A DNA stretch of 64,000 bases from Mariannaea sp. PMI_226 (taxonomy: Eukaryota; Ascomycota; Sordariomycetes; Hypocreales; Nectriaceae), in NCBI GenBank assembly GCA_024336345.1, contig JANFOG010000002.1, positions 992,001 through 1,056,000 of the forward strand. The letters run 5' to 3'. Positions 1-11,250 of the stretch are shown here, piece after piece (the stretch's first letter is position 1; each line of letters starts with the position of its first letter). A model generated the notes under the pieces. The model had not been told where the DNA came from, did no database searches, and worked only from the letters and a program-made list of their open reading frames with translations. The position numbers and the translations under genes are program-made.

Positions 1-1669
1 TTATTTTACAGCCCAACCTCACCTTTCTGCCCAACTCACATCATTCGGCCTGATTCATCCAAGACGACCAATCCCTACCCACAATCGTCTCTTCTTACCT
101 TTTCCACCTTATACACTATACTTTCTCTGCCCCTTCCCTACCCCAATTGTCTAGGGATCTTCTCTTGCTACAACACCATCTCGACAAACTTGACGACATT
201 GCCACTGGCCTGAACTTGCAAGACAACGCTCCCGTTGATCTGCTGGATTTCAAGAGTCAAATCTACTACCATCCAAGGATACCATGACCATTGCCCTTGT
301 TGTTCCACATCCGGCCACTATGCCAGGCTACAATAACACTGTTGACCTCGACGAGGTTAACTCGCTCTCTAGGTACTGTTCCTTTACACTCACTTTCCTG
401 GGAGGCTTGTTTTTGCTTTTAATTTCTTTTATTGCTTTCCCGTCTTGTCTTGCAAAGTCTTGTATCCTTTTCATTACCCCTATTTTTTCAACTCAGCATC
501 TTGTTCTCGGATGGCCCACCCCAAGGATCCCTACGTTCCAAGGACTTTCCAGGATTCTTTCTTTCGTTCCAAGGACTTCTCTACTTGCGACCCATCTGGA
601 CACTATGGATCTCTGTCTGAACCCAGACGTGAGAAAAAAAAATACAATTTACACCCGATTTATCGTGGTAAGTATTGCCCAACGCTGCAGATTCAAACAT
701 TAGATTTAGCTATGGCCCCGGACTCCGGTTTTCCTTTTCTGTGGTTCCGATAAACGGACTCGCTCCTGGATACTGTATTGGCGGCCCTACATGGATTCAA
801 AGGAAGCCCGCTCATCTCAATGGATTGACACGCCTGGACCTGACTGCCGCCTGGACATAACTCCCACTCCTACATACTCGTTATGAGGTATATTGGGTAG
901 TTCTTCTTGGCTTTTAGCCACGCAATTTTATTCAATTGCTTTTCTGTGCAGCCGCACAAACTGGACTTCTATGGAAACTCGACTTGCCATCTGCTGGTTA
1001 ATCGCCCTGGGTTTTGCAACGGATTAACTGGAGTGACGATCCTCTGGACCTTGCCTGTGCCGCATTTGCTTTCTCCTTTATTCATACGCCATGCCATGTC
1101 ACTCATCTGTAGTCAAGCCTGAGCTGGTTTACCTCAACAACATGCTACCATATAAGGAATTCGAATCCCTTAACAACTGGAACCGACATCAACTCAACCA
1201 TAGCCCAACAACTTAGCTTGTCTTCCCTGGCCCAAAGTTTCGCAACATCTAACTTCCGCCCCTACCCCTCATAGGATATCAAAGGACCAAGATGATTACG
1301 ACCCATATGACGACCCTGTTTCTATGGACTCATTACGACCCAAGGCTTTGACTCGTTGCAACTCTGTGACCTATGTTTCTCTGTGGATCAATATCGGGAC
1401 CCTCCCCAAGTACTGGACTTGTTCTGGATTACAACAATACTACTATCGAGGCAATGGCAATATTTGCTCTCTTGTCTGGCCTGGTCTGTATACAACTGCC
1501 GTAGTACGATGTATGCCACCTATGCTAACCTTCACGACAGATCAAAGTTGGTTTGGGTCTAGACAATCCAATCCCGCATCTTCTTTTCAATACTTTTTTC
1601 TTTCTTTTTTATCACCTAGTCGTGAATGATACTAACATTATCGGCGATTGCAGCTACCCCCAGTCTTCT
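1..1669 (+). other. 5' region of the C2H2 gene: leader or unresolved upstream exons
   Basis: This stretch precedes the first methionine I trust for the C2H2 gene. It contains several T-rich segments ending in TAG or CAG, which suggests a leader with several introns. Short coding-like pieces occur in different frames. Positions 153-281 read as an acidic, leucine-rich segment that includes DDIATGLNLQDNAPVDLLDF, but that frame stops at 279-281. A second open segment at 284-373 (VDLDEVNSLS) lies in another frame. The last intron appears to end at the CAG at 1651-1653, with an ACTAAC-type branch point just upstream. I could not join these pieces into one reading frame, so the true N terminus may lie upstream, partly outside the window. 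Confidence 0.45.
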
Positions 1670-3320
1670 ATGGCTACTAGCACATCAGGTGTTTTTTCTT
1701 TCTCTCAAACAGAACCATCGGCGGACCTTTTGGTAGGTTCGTCGTGGGCCACGACAGCGGATGCAGGACCACAGAACTTCCAAGATTTCTCTGACAATGG
1801 ATCTGCTCACTCCGGAGATGCCGAGGACTACATTTTCACATCTGGCCAGACCACTCCCAGAGGGACCCGGATCCTTGCCCAAAGCCGTCAGGATGCTCAC
1901 AACACATGGTCCTCAAGGACCTCTGCCGCTGTGCCCAAGGGAGGACATGCCATGTCCAGGGCTAGCTCAAGCAGATCCAGCGGCTCCTCGCTGTCACAAA
2001 CATCACATTTGTCTATGGACGTCACAGGTAATGCATACACTTTCCGCAATGGACCTCAGGACGGTTCTGTTTCCGGACTAGACTCGTGCCTACTCCTGGA
2101 CCCAGACAACTGGCCCACGTACAGCCTCAACATGGACCTGAATGCCACCGATGCCACTTTTGCCCTCCCGGATGCCAGCCAATTCTCTGTTGTCCCATCC
2201 CAGACACAGCTTGGCCCTGATGTTAACTTGGCCAGCCACTCTCCTGGCTCCTGGGATTGTTTTTCCAGCTCCATTTCCCGCTTTTCCTCTCCTGCCACCA
2301 ACATTGATGATGTGTGGCCCATTTCCCAGAGCCCCAACTCCTCTCCTGAGATTCCTTGCCAGTCACCAAGGTATGTATTGCCCGACCGCGATTCCTGTAG
2401 CCGTTCCGTTTCTTACCAACTCAACCCGCTCAGCGTGGACCGTAAAGTCCCCATCATCCATGAGGAAGTCACCAACGCCCTGTCCCAGCTTGAGGAGTCT
2501 CTATCTGTCCCCCCTGCCACCGGCTTCCCTGGACCCCAACGCCAGAACTCGGAAGGTGAGTCCGCAAGGGACCATGACCTGTACAAGAAGGCCGCTCCCC
2601 TCGAGGATGGTCTCTACCACTGCCCGTGGGAGGGCACGACCAGCTGCAACCACCGACCCGAGAAGCTCAAGTGTAATTACGAGTAAGCATAGTTCGTCCC
2701 CCGACTTCCCGCTTCATCTTGACTAACCAAAAATAAGCAAATTCGTGGACTCCCACCTCAAGCCCTATCGCTGCAAGGCCGAGGCTTGCGAGGGTGCCCG
2801 CTTTTCTTCCACTGCCTGCCTTCTCCGTCACGAGCGCGAGGCTCATGGTCTTCATGGTCATGGTGAGAAGCCATTCCTCTGTGTCTATGATGGCTGTGAG
2901 CGTGCCGTCCCCGGTAATGGATTCCCCCGCCAGTGGAACCTTCGTGACCACATGAAGCGAGTCCACAATGATCACGGTAGCGCTGGTAACTCCCCCCCTT
3001 CCAGCGCCACCAACAATGCCAAGGGCCGTAAGCGCAAGACGGATGCCGTTCCCGAGAGCCAGACAAACAGCCGCAAGGCGGCCGTCAAGTCGATGCCTGC
3101 TCCGGAGACCAAGGAGAACCTGACCCAGCCCCTTCTTGCCCAATGGATGGACCATCGCAAAGTCGTAGAGACTCTTATCCACGGACTTGTCAAGCCTGAG
3201 GATACCAGGAATATTAAGCAAATCCACGACGTGCAGGAGCGACTTACTGCCATGCTCAAGCTGACTACGGATCTCAACGCCGCCGCCAAAGCTGTCAGCA
3301 GCTTCACTGGCACCGGTTGA
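1670..3320 (+). CDS. C2H2 zinc-finger transcription factor
   Basis: Exons 1670-2682 and 2738-3320 are joined at a phase-2 intron (GTAAGC donor, GACTAAC branch, AAG acceptor) and give 531 residues. The first ~300 residues are Ser/Pro/Gln-rich and look disordered, as in activation regions. The zinc fingers lie at roughly residues 320-430: a degenerate first module (CPWEGTTSC, then a C-x-Y-x-x-F-V-x-x-H pattern) that spans the intron, a C2H2 finger (YRCKAEACEG ... RHEREAH) and another (FLCVYDGCER ... DHMKRVH). A Lys/Arg-rich stretch (KGRKRKTD) just after them may be a nuclear localisation signal. The C-terminal ~90 residues are helical and Leu-rich. I do not recognise the orthologue or its targets. 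The start chosen is the first Met after the last leader intron, but the frame is open further upstream. A short intron follows the stop codon. Confidence 0.8.
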
Positions 3321-4392
3321 ACAAATTGTAAGCAGCCCAAAGTTGCGCACCTTTCAATGAAGTCTTGCGAGCACGAAGCTAACAAAACAAACTGCAGACG
3401 GAAGGACTCTTATCTGCTACCGGGAAAAATCAACACACTTACGTCGTGCGAGTGCACGACGAGAGTTTCAGGGTCTCTTTGCAGACCCAGCTATGGAACT
3501 CGCTTTCGGGACTGACTGAGCGAAATACAAATACGCTCAGGAGGTCACCCGCAGAGACGCTTCGTCCTGCTGATCAGAGGAACTCCCCAAGAGAAAAGGA
3601 CCATGCACCCATCTCATTGGAAACCCAGGATCACCAAACACCCCATGAAACCCAAAAGGACAAACGACACCGACACCAGATCGGCTTGGACCTTGCCAGG
3701 GATCATGATCTCGCTCTTAAAAAGGAATAAGGGCAGACTCCAGACCATAGCGTCGAGGAAGAATTGAAGAAGAGGAATACATTTTCTTTGTTTATTTACA
3801 GTAGAACAGTGCAGGAGACAGAACTTTGAGAAACATACAATTTATCAGAGGGTAGCAGATACAGTCAAGGATATTATCAGTAAAAATGGACAGCAGGATT
3901 TTCTTTGTTTCATCAGATAGGTTTACTTTTTAGGGGTTCTTTGCTTTGAACCAGCCAGTTAGTTATACTTGCTTTTGCTACGAACGCATCTTGCTCCTTT
4001 CATCTCAATGCGAAGTGAAGATGCCCTTTGCCTTGCTTAAATACGAGCTCCCTAGTATTATAGGACATAAATCGGATCCTTATGATTACAGTAGCGGACT
4101 GCGCGATGTGTGTCGCATCCAAGCACTGTTGAATATTACCGAAGATTAACTTACCGATGTTGGACTCGCGCCGCACTGTAGTTGTGAAGTACTGAATCTT
4201 TGAATGTGCTTGTGCACCCCCATTTAGCTGTTGCTCACTGCTCCGCATCATATGTCCATGTCATTAAGCTATAATCACTAATAATACATCCATAAGAGAG
4301 ACGTTTCCCCCCGCCAGCGTCCTTCATCCCTCTTAGTGTGTCATACATGAGGTAATACGTAGTCATATCCTGGAAACATTCCAGCCACTCGA
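3321..4392. other. Convergent intergenic region with a 3'-UTR intron
   Basis: This is the downstream region of the C2H2 gene and of the convergent GT69 gene. A likely 3'-UTR intron runs from 3328 (GTAAGC) to 3397 (CAG) with a GCTAAC branch point at 3378-3383. It begins 8 nt after the stop, so it need not trigger nonsense-mediated decay. The open frame at 3446-3730 lies in the presumed UTR and has no recognisable domain. I see nothing else. Confidence 0.5.
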
Positions 4393-5878
4393 CTATTGAG
4401 CTACCGTTGTTTTGTTCAACGTCTCATTCCAAGGCCGCCAGAACTGATTGTCCCATGTTGGCATACACTTGACCTTTTCTGGAGGCTCAAGTACCCAGTC
4501 AATCCTATTTGCATCTTCTGTTTGGTCCAATACCAAGTCACCCGTGTATCCCTTAAGATCCTTTATCCGTTTTCCCCTCTCATTTGAGTATTCAAGGTTT
4601 ACAGTTGGGATAACAGCAATCTTGCGGAATCCCCTGAACCAAAGGTCTTTACAAAAGAGTTGCGGCTCTCCCTGATGGCACTCGGTGTAATTACCACCAC
4701 AATTATCGCGAAATCGGACGCCCTCTAACAAAGGCGCAGCACTGAATGCCGTAGCCCCATTCCAGCAAGCGAAAACTTGGAAAGGCAAGTTGGCATGATA
4801 TCGGCTCGCCGTCTCTGGAGCGTTCCAGAAGAGGTTCCATGCTGAATTCCAGCTCCCATCTGCGGAGATGTCGAAAAAGGAATCGCCGTGGATAGTACGG
4901 GCTATCCAAACGTCATAGAAGGTCGGGTCAGTCCCAACGAATGTCCAGTCCATAGCACAAGTCATATCGGCACCAAGCGATCGGCGTTGAAGCGCTAGTT
5001 CGAGGATATCTTCAGTGCATGCGGCGACATCGTTAATAAAAAGAACAGTGGTGTCTTCTGATGTGCGATGTGCGTTGTCCAATAAGGGCTGGATGGCTAG
5101 ATTGCGTAAAGCGGCTAGTCTACGGATACGATCCTTTTTGCTTGGATCGATTTTTGAAGGCTGATAAAAGTAAGACAGACCCAGATCATTTAAGAATGGA
5201 TGCAAAGCCTTTAGGATATCCGCAGTTCCATCTGGCGAATTGCCCTCAACGATAGAGAGCGCACAACGATGAGGTCCTAGAAAGCGGATAGCTTCGATAA
5301 TGCTGCCGAGAAGGCGTGGAAGTAGAGGCAAGCAGTTGCGTAAATCAAGAGCGAAATAGTAATCAATATGCTCCGAATCGTCTTCCTCTAAAGCGGCTGA
5401 TGAGTTTCCATCCTCGAGGAGAGCTTCGTAACGGCTAGTGTTCAAAGACGAGCACTCTAGCCGTGGGAGCTCGGTTACGGTAGGGTTGAGAATAGCTGTA
5501 ATGTAAGGGGATATCTCCTCGGCATCAAGTACAGTTCCTAGAGCACCTTGTTAACTGATATATGGCTTCACTTGAAAGTAAATGGAGAAACAGACCATCT
5601 GATATTGTGGGAACTGGAGAGGGCGCTGTTGGAGAGGGCGCTGTTGGAGAGGGCGCTGTTGTGAAAAAAAATGCTACAAGTGTTGAAGATATGACGACAC
5701 TTGATTGAACTACTTGACTAACATCGATGGGTGGTGATGACGACGACTTATTCTGATGGGTGAAAGGAATATGAGGAGAAGGTAAAGTGGTCAGATGATC
5801 GCTGCCGAGGTAAAGGGTTGTAGAGAGTAAGACGAGACACAGAGCCGGCACTAAGAGCGATATTAGTCTGCGATTCAT
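4393..5878 (-). CDS. GT69 (CAP59/CMT1-type) alpha-1,3-mannosyltransferase-like protein
   Basis: On the minus strand, exons 5878-5596 and 5546-4393 flank a 49-nt intron and encode 478 residues. Residues ~4-23 form one hydrophobic segment (LISLLVPALCLVLL), which fits a type II Golgi anchor. A Ser/Thr/Pro-rich stem follows and contains three tandem TAPSP-type repeats. The lumenal domain matches the cryptococcal mannosyltransferase family (Pfam CAP59_mtransfer): ALSIVEGNSPDGT, the FINDVAACTEDILEL acidic motif, AMDWTF, CWNGATAF and FRDNCGGNYTECHQGEPQLF all occur in the usual order. Members transfer mannose from GDP-mannose onto cell-wall or capsular glycans. The substrate here is unknown. The gene is divergent from the surface protein gene at 6704. 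Confidence 0.88.
5616..5660. repeat. 15-nt tandem repeat, 3 copies, in the GT69 stem
   Basis: Three exact copies of GGAGAGGGCGCTGTT (plus-strand reading) encode repeated Ser-Pro-Thr-Ala-Pro units in the stalk of the GT69 protein. The unit length keeps frame. Confidence 0.95.
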
Positions 5879-6703
5879 GTCCGTCTTGAGATATGAGACA
5901 CAGAGTTAGAAAAGTTGCCGATTGCCACAAAGCAGACGTGGCCAGGAATGAGGAATAAGGGAAGAGAATCGTAATACAATACAAAGAAATGATCCATCTT
6001 ACGGCGGCAGAGAAATCAAAGGACCTTACTAGGAGCGCCACCGGTAAGCCAGAGGCATCTTTGATGCACTGAATAAGCGCGCGCCAACACCACATCAGGG
6101 GTCTACACTCATTGTATGTATTCTGATAACAAAGTACTTATGTTATGTTGCTCGTAGAGAAGAGAGTACCGTACTGCTCTAGCAATTGCCTAGTTGATCA
6201 ACCAACAGAAACCTGAAGCGGCTGACCGAAGTGGCTGACCAGAACTGGTATGCCAAGTGACGGTGGATGTTGGATGCCAACGAGTGTGCCCAGGTCCGAG
6301 ACCCATGTCGGCCGTCCTCCATGTCTCTCCTCCCGGCCCGCCCCGCCAATCGTCGTCGGTATTTAGACGTCGACCGTCCACCTGGGCCAAATCGAAACAG
6401 GGGGTCGCCCAGTTCAAGCAAATGAGATGCCAGGAGGAAACTGCTGGAGCCAACAGCAAAGGCCAAGACGAGGCTCTGAATGCAGCGTGAGATTGAAGGT
6501 GCAGTCATTACAGTAACTTTAACTTACACAGCAGTCTATTAGTTTCACCATTGAGAAAGCCCGCGGCGGCCAGGTCAGGTCAGGTCAGGTCCGTAAACAG
6601 AAATTGCCCTTCTTCCTCAGTCTTCCCTATCTGTAATAAACCACTCAGTCAGCTCATCGTTCCGTGATTCCGTGTATACTCAAAGACAACTTGTGAAGGC
6701 GCC
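5879..6703. promoter_or_regulatory. Shared divergent upstream region (GT69 / surface protein)
   Basis: This 825-bp region lies between two divergent starts and must hold both promoters. Near the plus-strand gene it contains a tandem CAGGT repeat at 6571-6590. Short open frames at 6179-6508 are not supported by any motif. Confidence 0.55.
6571..6590. repeat. CAGGT tandem repeat, 4 copies
   Basis: Four direct copies of the pentamer CAGGT lie about 115 bp upstream of the start at 6704. They could be a clustered factor-binding site or slippage. The sequence alone does not decide. Confidence 0.85.
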
Positions 6704-7816
6704 ATGAGAACGCTCCGCTGTTCATTTCGATTTTTATTCCTTTATCACTTACAAATGGTGCAGAGCCTCTTTCTCACCACATTGCTACGACCAACTACGA
6801 CTCTGTATCCTTGGTCACCGACTCCGTCAACCGGTAGCGGTTCTCAGCTTCAGGAACGTGACATCGGCACTCGTCTCACAACCTGTGGCTACCTGAATGG
6901 CAACCCTCAGCAAGTGAGAACGGCTGAGCTTGGTTGGGACTGCCGCATTGATACACGGAACGGTCTTTGGGGCTTCTGTCCCACAACGGTCATAGTTGCT
7001 ACGGATTGTGGTATAGCTGGGAGTTGTGTAGACCAGTACGACTGTTCTGAAGGCTGCGGACTGACGAATGAAGGCCTGCCTACTGTCACCTGGTTAGTTC
7101 CAACTGAGCTTTTGGGAGAATACCCCAAGGAATCGGCTACCCCGAAAGCTCGTTTGCAGAACTTGTTTCCCTTGACTGACCGTCATGACTTCAGCGTTAG
7201 CGGCCAAAATGCCTACTGTTCCACGGCTCTCTTGACTTTCGGTGTCGACCAGACATACTCCTATATCGGCTGTGGTGTAAACTCTTTCACAGAACATTAC
7301 GAGATCACCCCCAGGGTTGACGCGGAAACGACAACAACGGCTACTTCAGAGGAGCCCGATACGTCGACAACTTTGCCTGAAACTCTGACAGCCGAAGGAA
7401 CAACAACGTATATTGCCAAACCGACGTTTACTTCAGAGCGGAGTAGTACTGTTATCGATGATAACGCCCAAGAATCAGAAACAAGTTCACCGGCAAGCAA
7501 ATCGCCATCCACTGGTGGATCTCCAACCAACACCGGTGCAATCATCGGCGGAGTGATAGGTGGCCTTGTGCTCATTTGCCTCACCGTGGTTGCTGCCATC
7601 TATCTTCAGCGGAGGAACAACGGTCAGAGTTCAAGCCCAAAGAAGAAGTATGGCGCATCCCAGGAAAGGTTTTCTTTATGGAGGTTAAGTAACAAGCCCA
7701 AGGATCCTTTGGAACTTGCGGGCTGGGGCCCAAGAGAGTTGGCGGGTTCCGAGCCCCCTGAGTTGCCGCATAATGGCCACTTTAGACGCCAGGAGCATGT
7801 AGAACTTGCCGGTTAA
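6704..7816 (+). CDS. Single-pass cell-surface protein with Cys-rich ectodomain
   Basis: This intronless frame encodes 370 residues. An N-terminal hydrophobic signal (~residues 5-30) leads into a Cys-rich ectodomain (~60-205, with CGYLNG, WDCR, GFCPTT, TDCG, SCVDQYDCSEGCG and a later YCST ... GCG). A Thr/Ser-rich stalk (~205-275) probably carries O-mannosylation. One transmembrane helix follows (GAIIGGVIGGLVLICLTVVA, ~279-300), then a basic cytosolic tail (YLQRRNN) of about 70 residues. The order signal, Cys-rich domain, Ser/Thr stalk, TM and basic tail is that of fungal wall-associated membrane proteins of the WSC/sensor style. I do not see a canonical WSC domain. The Cys pattern is common in uncharacterised filamentous-fungal proteins, and no enzymatic motif is visible. 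It may be a surface sensor or adhesion protein (inference). Confidence 0.85.
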   Translation: MRTLRCSFRFLFLYHLQMVQSLFLTTLLRPTTTLYPWSPTPSTGSGSQLQERDIGTRLTTCGYLNGNPQQVRTAELGWDCRIDTRNGLWGFCPTTVIVATDCGIAGSCVDQYDCSEGCGLTNEGLPTVTWLVPTELLGEYPKESATPKARLQNLFPLTDRHDFSVSGQNAYCSTALLTFGVDQTYSYIGCGVNSFTEHYEITPRVDAETTTTATSEEPDTSTTLPETLTAEGTTTYIAKPTFTSERSSTVIDDNAQESETSSPASKSPSTGGSPTNTGAIIGGVIGGLVLICLTVVAAIYLQRRNNGQSSSPKKKYGASQERFSLWRLSNKPKDPLELAGWGPRELAGSEPPELPHNGHFRRQEHVELAG

Positions 7817-8173
7817 ATGAGCATCTATCTATCAGTAAATTCATAGCAATTATAATATGAGGCATCTAGTTAGCGAAAATAGGTAAGGCATCGAATCTTG
7901 ATTATCTTGACATCTTTTCTGTGCTCCCTGTAGTCTTCTCACAATAGCAGCACGTGACGGTGTTGGCATTCAGGCATTAATCATTCGATAGCTCGGATAA
8001 TTGGATAATTGCGTCAGATGTTTATTTGGATTACAGCGAAGCAGCCAGGTACCCCGCGCCTGATTGCGGAACATAATATCAATAGGCGGGAGTTGGAGTG
8101 GCAATGCTTGGAATACCTTTGTTGATGAAGCCGGAGTTGCAACCCTGCAGCCAATAAATGACACCCGCTGAGT
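7817..8173. other. Intergenic region
   Basis: This is the 3' region of the surface protein gene and the short promoter of the F-box/ankyrin gene. It is AT-rich and holds no distinctive signal. Confidence 0.5.
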
Positions 8174-9031
8174 ATGCTGCGCCTACCAAACGAGCTTCTT
8201 CGAGCTATTGCCGCAAAGGTAGAGCATCAGAGAGATGTCAATGCTCTAGCTCGAACAAACCGCCGGCTTTTTTCTTGTCTTGACAGTATTCTATATGAGC
8301 GCGATTTACAAGAGCCTCAGGGAAGCTGGGCACTTCAATTGGCTGCGGATCGGGGCCAAGAACAAACCGCAAAGAAAGCGATACACTTCGGTGCGCAAGA
8401 TATTGGCGTGGCCTTGTACGTGTCGGCCTCTAAAGGGCACGAAGGAGTAACGCGAATCTTGCTCGCTAGCTATACTCATAATGGAGCAGGCATACAGGCT
8501 CAACACGCCCAAGAGGCAGTTCATGCAGCCGCATTTTGGGGGAAAGGGTCTGTTCTTAGGCTCCTGCTTGACTCGAGAATGTTCGACCTCAATTCCATTG
8601 GCGGGTTTTCTGGCTGCTCGCCGCTAGCAAGTGCCGCTTCGAACGGGGACCAGCCTATTGTTAAGATGCTGCTGGAAATGGGAGCCGATCCCGACCATAG
8701 GGACGTGTTTGGCCGGACGCCGCTATCGCGTGCTGCAGGATTTGGAAAGGAGTCGATTGTCACGATGCTACTAGACACGGGAGAGGTCAAAATCGATTCA
8801 AGGGATGACCGTGGCCGGACACCGCTTTCACACGCCGCTGAGCAAGGGTTTGAGTCTATTGTCAAGATACTGCTAGATACAGAAGAGGTTGATCCCGATT
8901 CAACAGATACCGATGGCAAAACGCCGTTATGTTATACGCGATATGGGGAGCATGTGCACGAGGGTGTTGCGGCTTTGCTGAGAGGCTATAAACGGCCGGG
9001 AGTAGATACGCCGCTAGATAATATCGAATAA
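8174..9031 (+). CDS. F-box/ankyrin-repeat protein
   Basis: This intronless frame encodes 285 residues. Residues 1-45 read as an F-box-like domain (LRLPNELLRAIAAKV ... DVNALARTNRRLF). Ankyrin repeats then run from ~50 to 275. The best are GGFSGCSPLASAASNGDQPI, FGRTPLSRAAGFGKESIVTM and RGRTPLSHAAEQGFESIVKI, each followed by an LLD turn. F-box proteins recruit substrates to SCF ubiquitin ligases and ankyrins bind partner proteins. Hypocrealean genomes hold large families with this architecture, so paralogy is expected and a specific function cannot be assigned. The last repeat is incomplete. Confidence 0.82.
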   Translation: MLRLPNELLRAIAAKVEHQRDVNALARTNRRLFSCLDSILYERDLQEPQGSWALQLAADRGQEQTAKKAIHFGAQDIGVALYVSASKGHEGVTRILLASYTHNGAGIQAQHAQEAVHAAAFWGKGSVLRLLLDSRMFDLNSIGGFSGCSPLASAASNGDQPIVKMLLEMGADPDHRDVFGRTPLSRAAGFGKESIVTMLLDTGEVKIDSRDDRGRTPLSHAAEQGFESIVKILLDTEEVDPDSTDTDGKTPLCYTRYGEHVHEGVAALLRGYKRPGVDTPLDNIE

Positions 9032-11250
9032 TACTGCATTGTATATTATATTCAACCTCAGTGGTGGTTTATATGGCGTGTAGTTATGAGGGTCCGGGTG
9101 TAAGGTGTTGTGGATCAGTGTGAAATACAGCGCGGCAGAGCTTGAGCAGAAGAACAAAATGATGGTTCGATAAATAACGTGGTGTTTATTCATACGAGGA
9201 AGGCCTGTGCTTAGATTTGTAGGATTTATGATGTTGAAACAGACCACACATGTTTTATAACACACATTAGCGTCGTGCGATATATGGACGTTATCTATAC
9301 TGTGGACCACTGTGAAAGGGCGCCACTGATGGCGATATCACCAGGAAATGAGAGTGTACGCTTTGCTTTTTGAACAAGGTATATACACAGACCCAGGTGA
9401 GTTTCTAGCAAAGGTAAAGTGTCAGAGGAAACCTGCACGAAGCCGCCAGAAGAAGCAGGACAAGAAAAGCCCCTTCTAAGCTGAAAGTAAATAAGGAGAC
9501 GGTATGCACAGGATTGAGAAGCACGACATCAGTTTTCTCTTCTCTCTTTTCTTTGTTCTTTTTTGCTATGCACACCCATATACAAGACGTCGTCATAAAG
9601 AGAACAAGGCGTCTTGCATTGGTAATGTGGGGGAAGATGAGAAGCGAAGCCGTTTGTATCTCAATATGCCAAGATACCAAGTATCTTGAAACTCAGTTCT
9701 ATAGAAACAAGGATCGGGGAACATTGTTTACCTCAACCGCCTCACCGAAACCGTTCGACCCTTGAAGTTGATTGTTGGTGGATCTGATCCGGTTGGTTGG
9801 TCAAGTCATCACTCGCCAAGGGCTATGTACATGGCGCCGTTCGGGGTCCAGTAGTGAATCAAAGTATCAAATGTGCGTATAACTACCTACACGGGCTGCA
9901 TCAGTCCCGTCAATTGTGATATGAGCCCATGTTTGGGCGGTGAGGTACGTAAGCATCGTTATAGTGTGGTCAATGTTGTACTGCGGCTGATACAAGTTCG
10001 CACCCGCCCCCTGCGTTGCTCGGACGTCTAGCTGGGAGGTACGCCGTAGGGAGGTAAGTCTGAACATACCTACGGCTTATGGGACAGGGTGATGGTGATG
10101 TAGTCGATAATGGTCTGCCAGATACGATTCTAGGCCTGTGAGAAGGGCCTAATTCGGGACAGCTAAATTACGGCCCTGAGTCGTTCAAACAGCTAATGCC
10201 ACCGGGCAACACGCTAGGAGGCGAAAACATGCTGGAAATGGCAATAGCAGCCACACTCTCTCACCTAGGTGTCGTTAGAATGTCCTGAGTTTTCGGTCTG
10301 GGCTGCTTCATAGTTTCCACCATACTACGCTGATATTTATGGCTTCTCTCTTCCCTCTTCAGCGGTTGTATTCGCAAGTTCCATCCCGGGGGCCTCGGGT
10401 AACAGAGCCAATGTGCGCGGAGGTGTTCCGAAGTCCCGGTTCGATACACCATTCAGCTAATCATGGTGAGGAACGAGAATGTGAGAAGTCCCTCAGCTCC
10501 GAGCTCTGCCGCTGTACCAAAGTCGTAAGTAATGCAGTGCTACTACACCTTTCCCCCAGACCGAAACCTCATGGTCCAGGCCCTTGTTGTTGATTTTTAG
10601 GGGTCTTTGGTTCTCAAGAGATTCACTTGCACCTTGTGGTATAGTAAGGAAAGGATGATTACTTACCAACCTGTGTACGTTGGCTGGTAACCTTGGCTCA
10701 GTCAAGTTTGATCGGGGGGGTTGAGAGTGGTTGGCCATTATCGTACTATACCTACCTTAGGTAGTACCCAGTTGCCGAGTGTCAAGCTGTACAGTAATAC
10801 CAAAGCTATGTAGGTAGTCTGGAACATGCATATCAATTCAAGGATTGTTGACACGCAGCCAGGCTTCTGTTAGTTACCCAGCTACGCCACAAGCGTGTTC
10901 TTGGGAGGCCCCGGAAGTCAACTTCCAGCGTCATTTCAGGGCACTTAGATGCGCAGGGCGGAGAAGTGAGGGGCACGCCAGGCGGCCGGGGGACCTGGAA
11001 TGACCTGATTTTTGACGGATGGGCCTCCCCTCCAACGGCCGACAAGGCCACTAATAGAATTACTCCGAACGAGCACGACGACGACCAACCACCATCCCAC
11101 CCAAAGATATTTATCTCCTACTCTCCCCTCCCCCTTCCAGCCTTTTTCCCCTTCACATCCTGTCCCAACAGAAACACCAAGCTATTCTCCTCGTCCTCAA
11201 CCAGCATATCCTAACATTCCTCTCATCAATCCCTCATTAACTCGCCCATC
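9032..11250. other. 2.2-kb intergenic region with the tpi promoter
   Basis: No coding gene is supported here. Just after the ankyrin stop, at about 9041, lies TGTATATTA. The last ~160 bp (11090-11250) form a strongly pyrimidine-rich stretch typical of leaders of highly expressed fungal genes, directly before the triosephosphate isomerase start. Open frames in between have no recognisable product. Confidence 0.5.

Noticed and set aside
10425..10460. B-box-like GGTTCGATAC
   Set aside because: The flanks do not form a T stem and no acceptor pairing exists.
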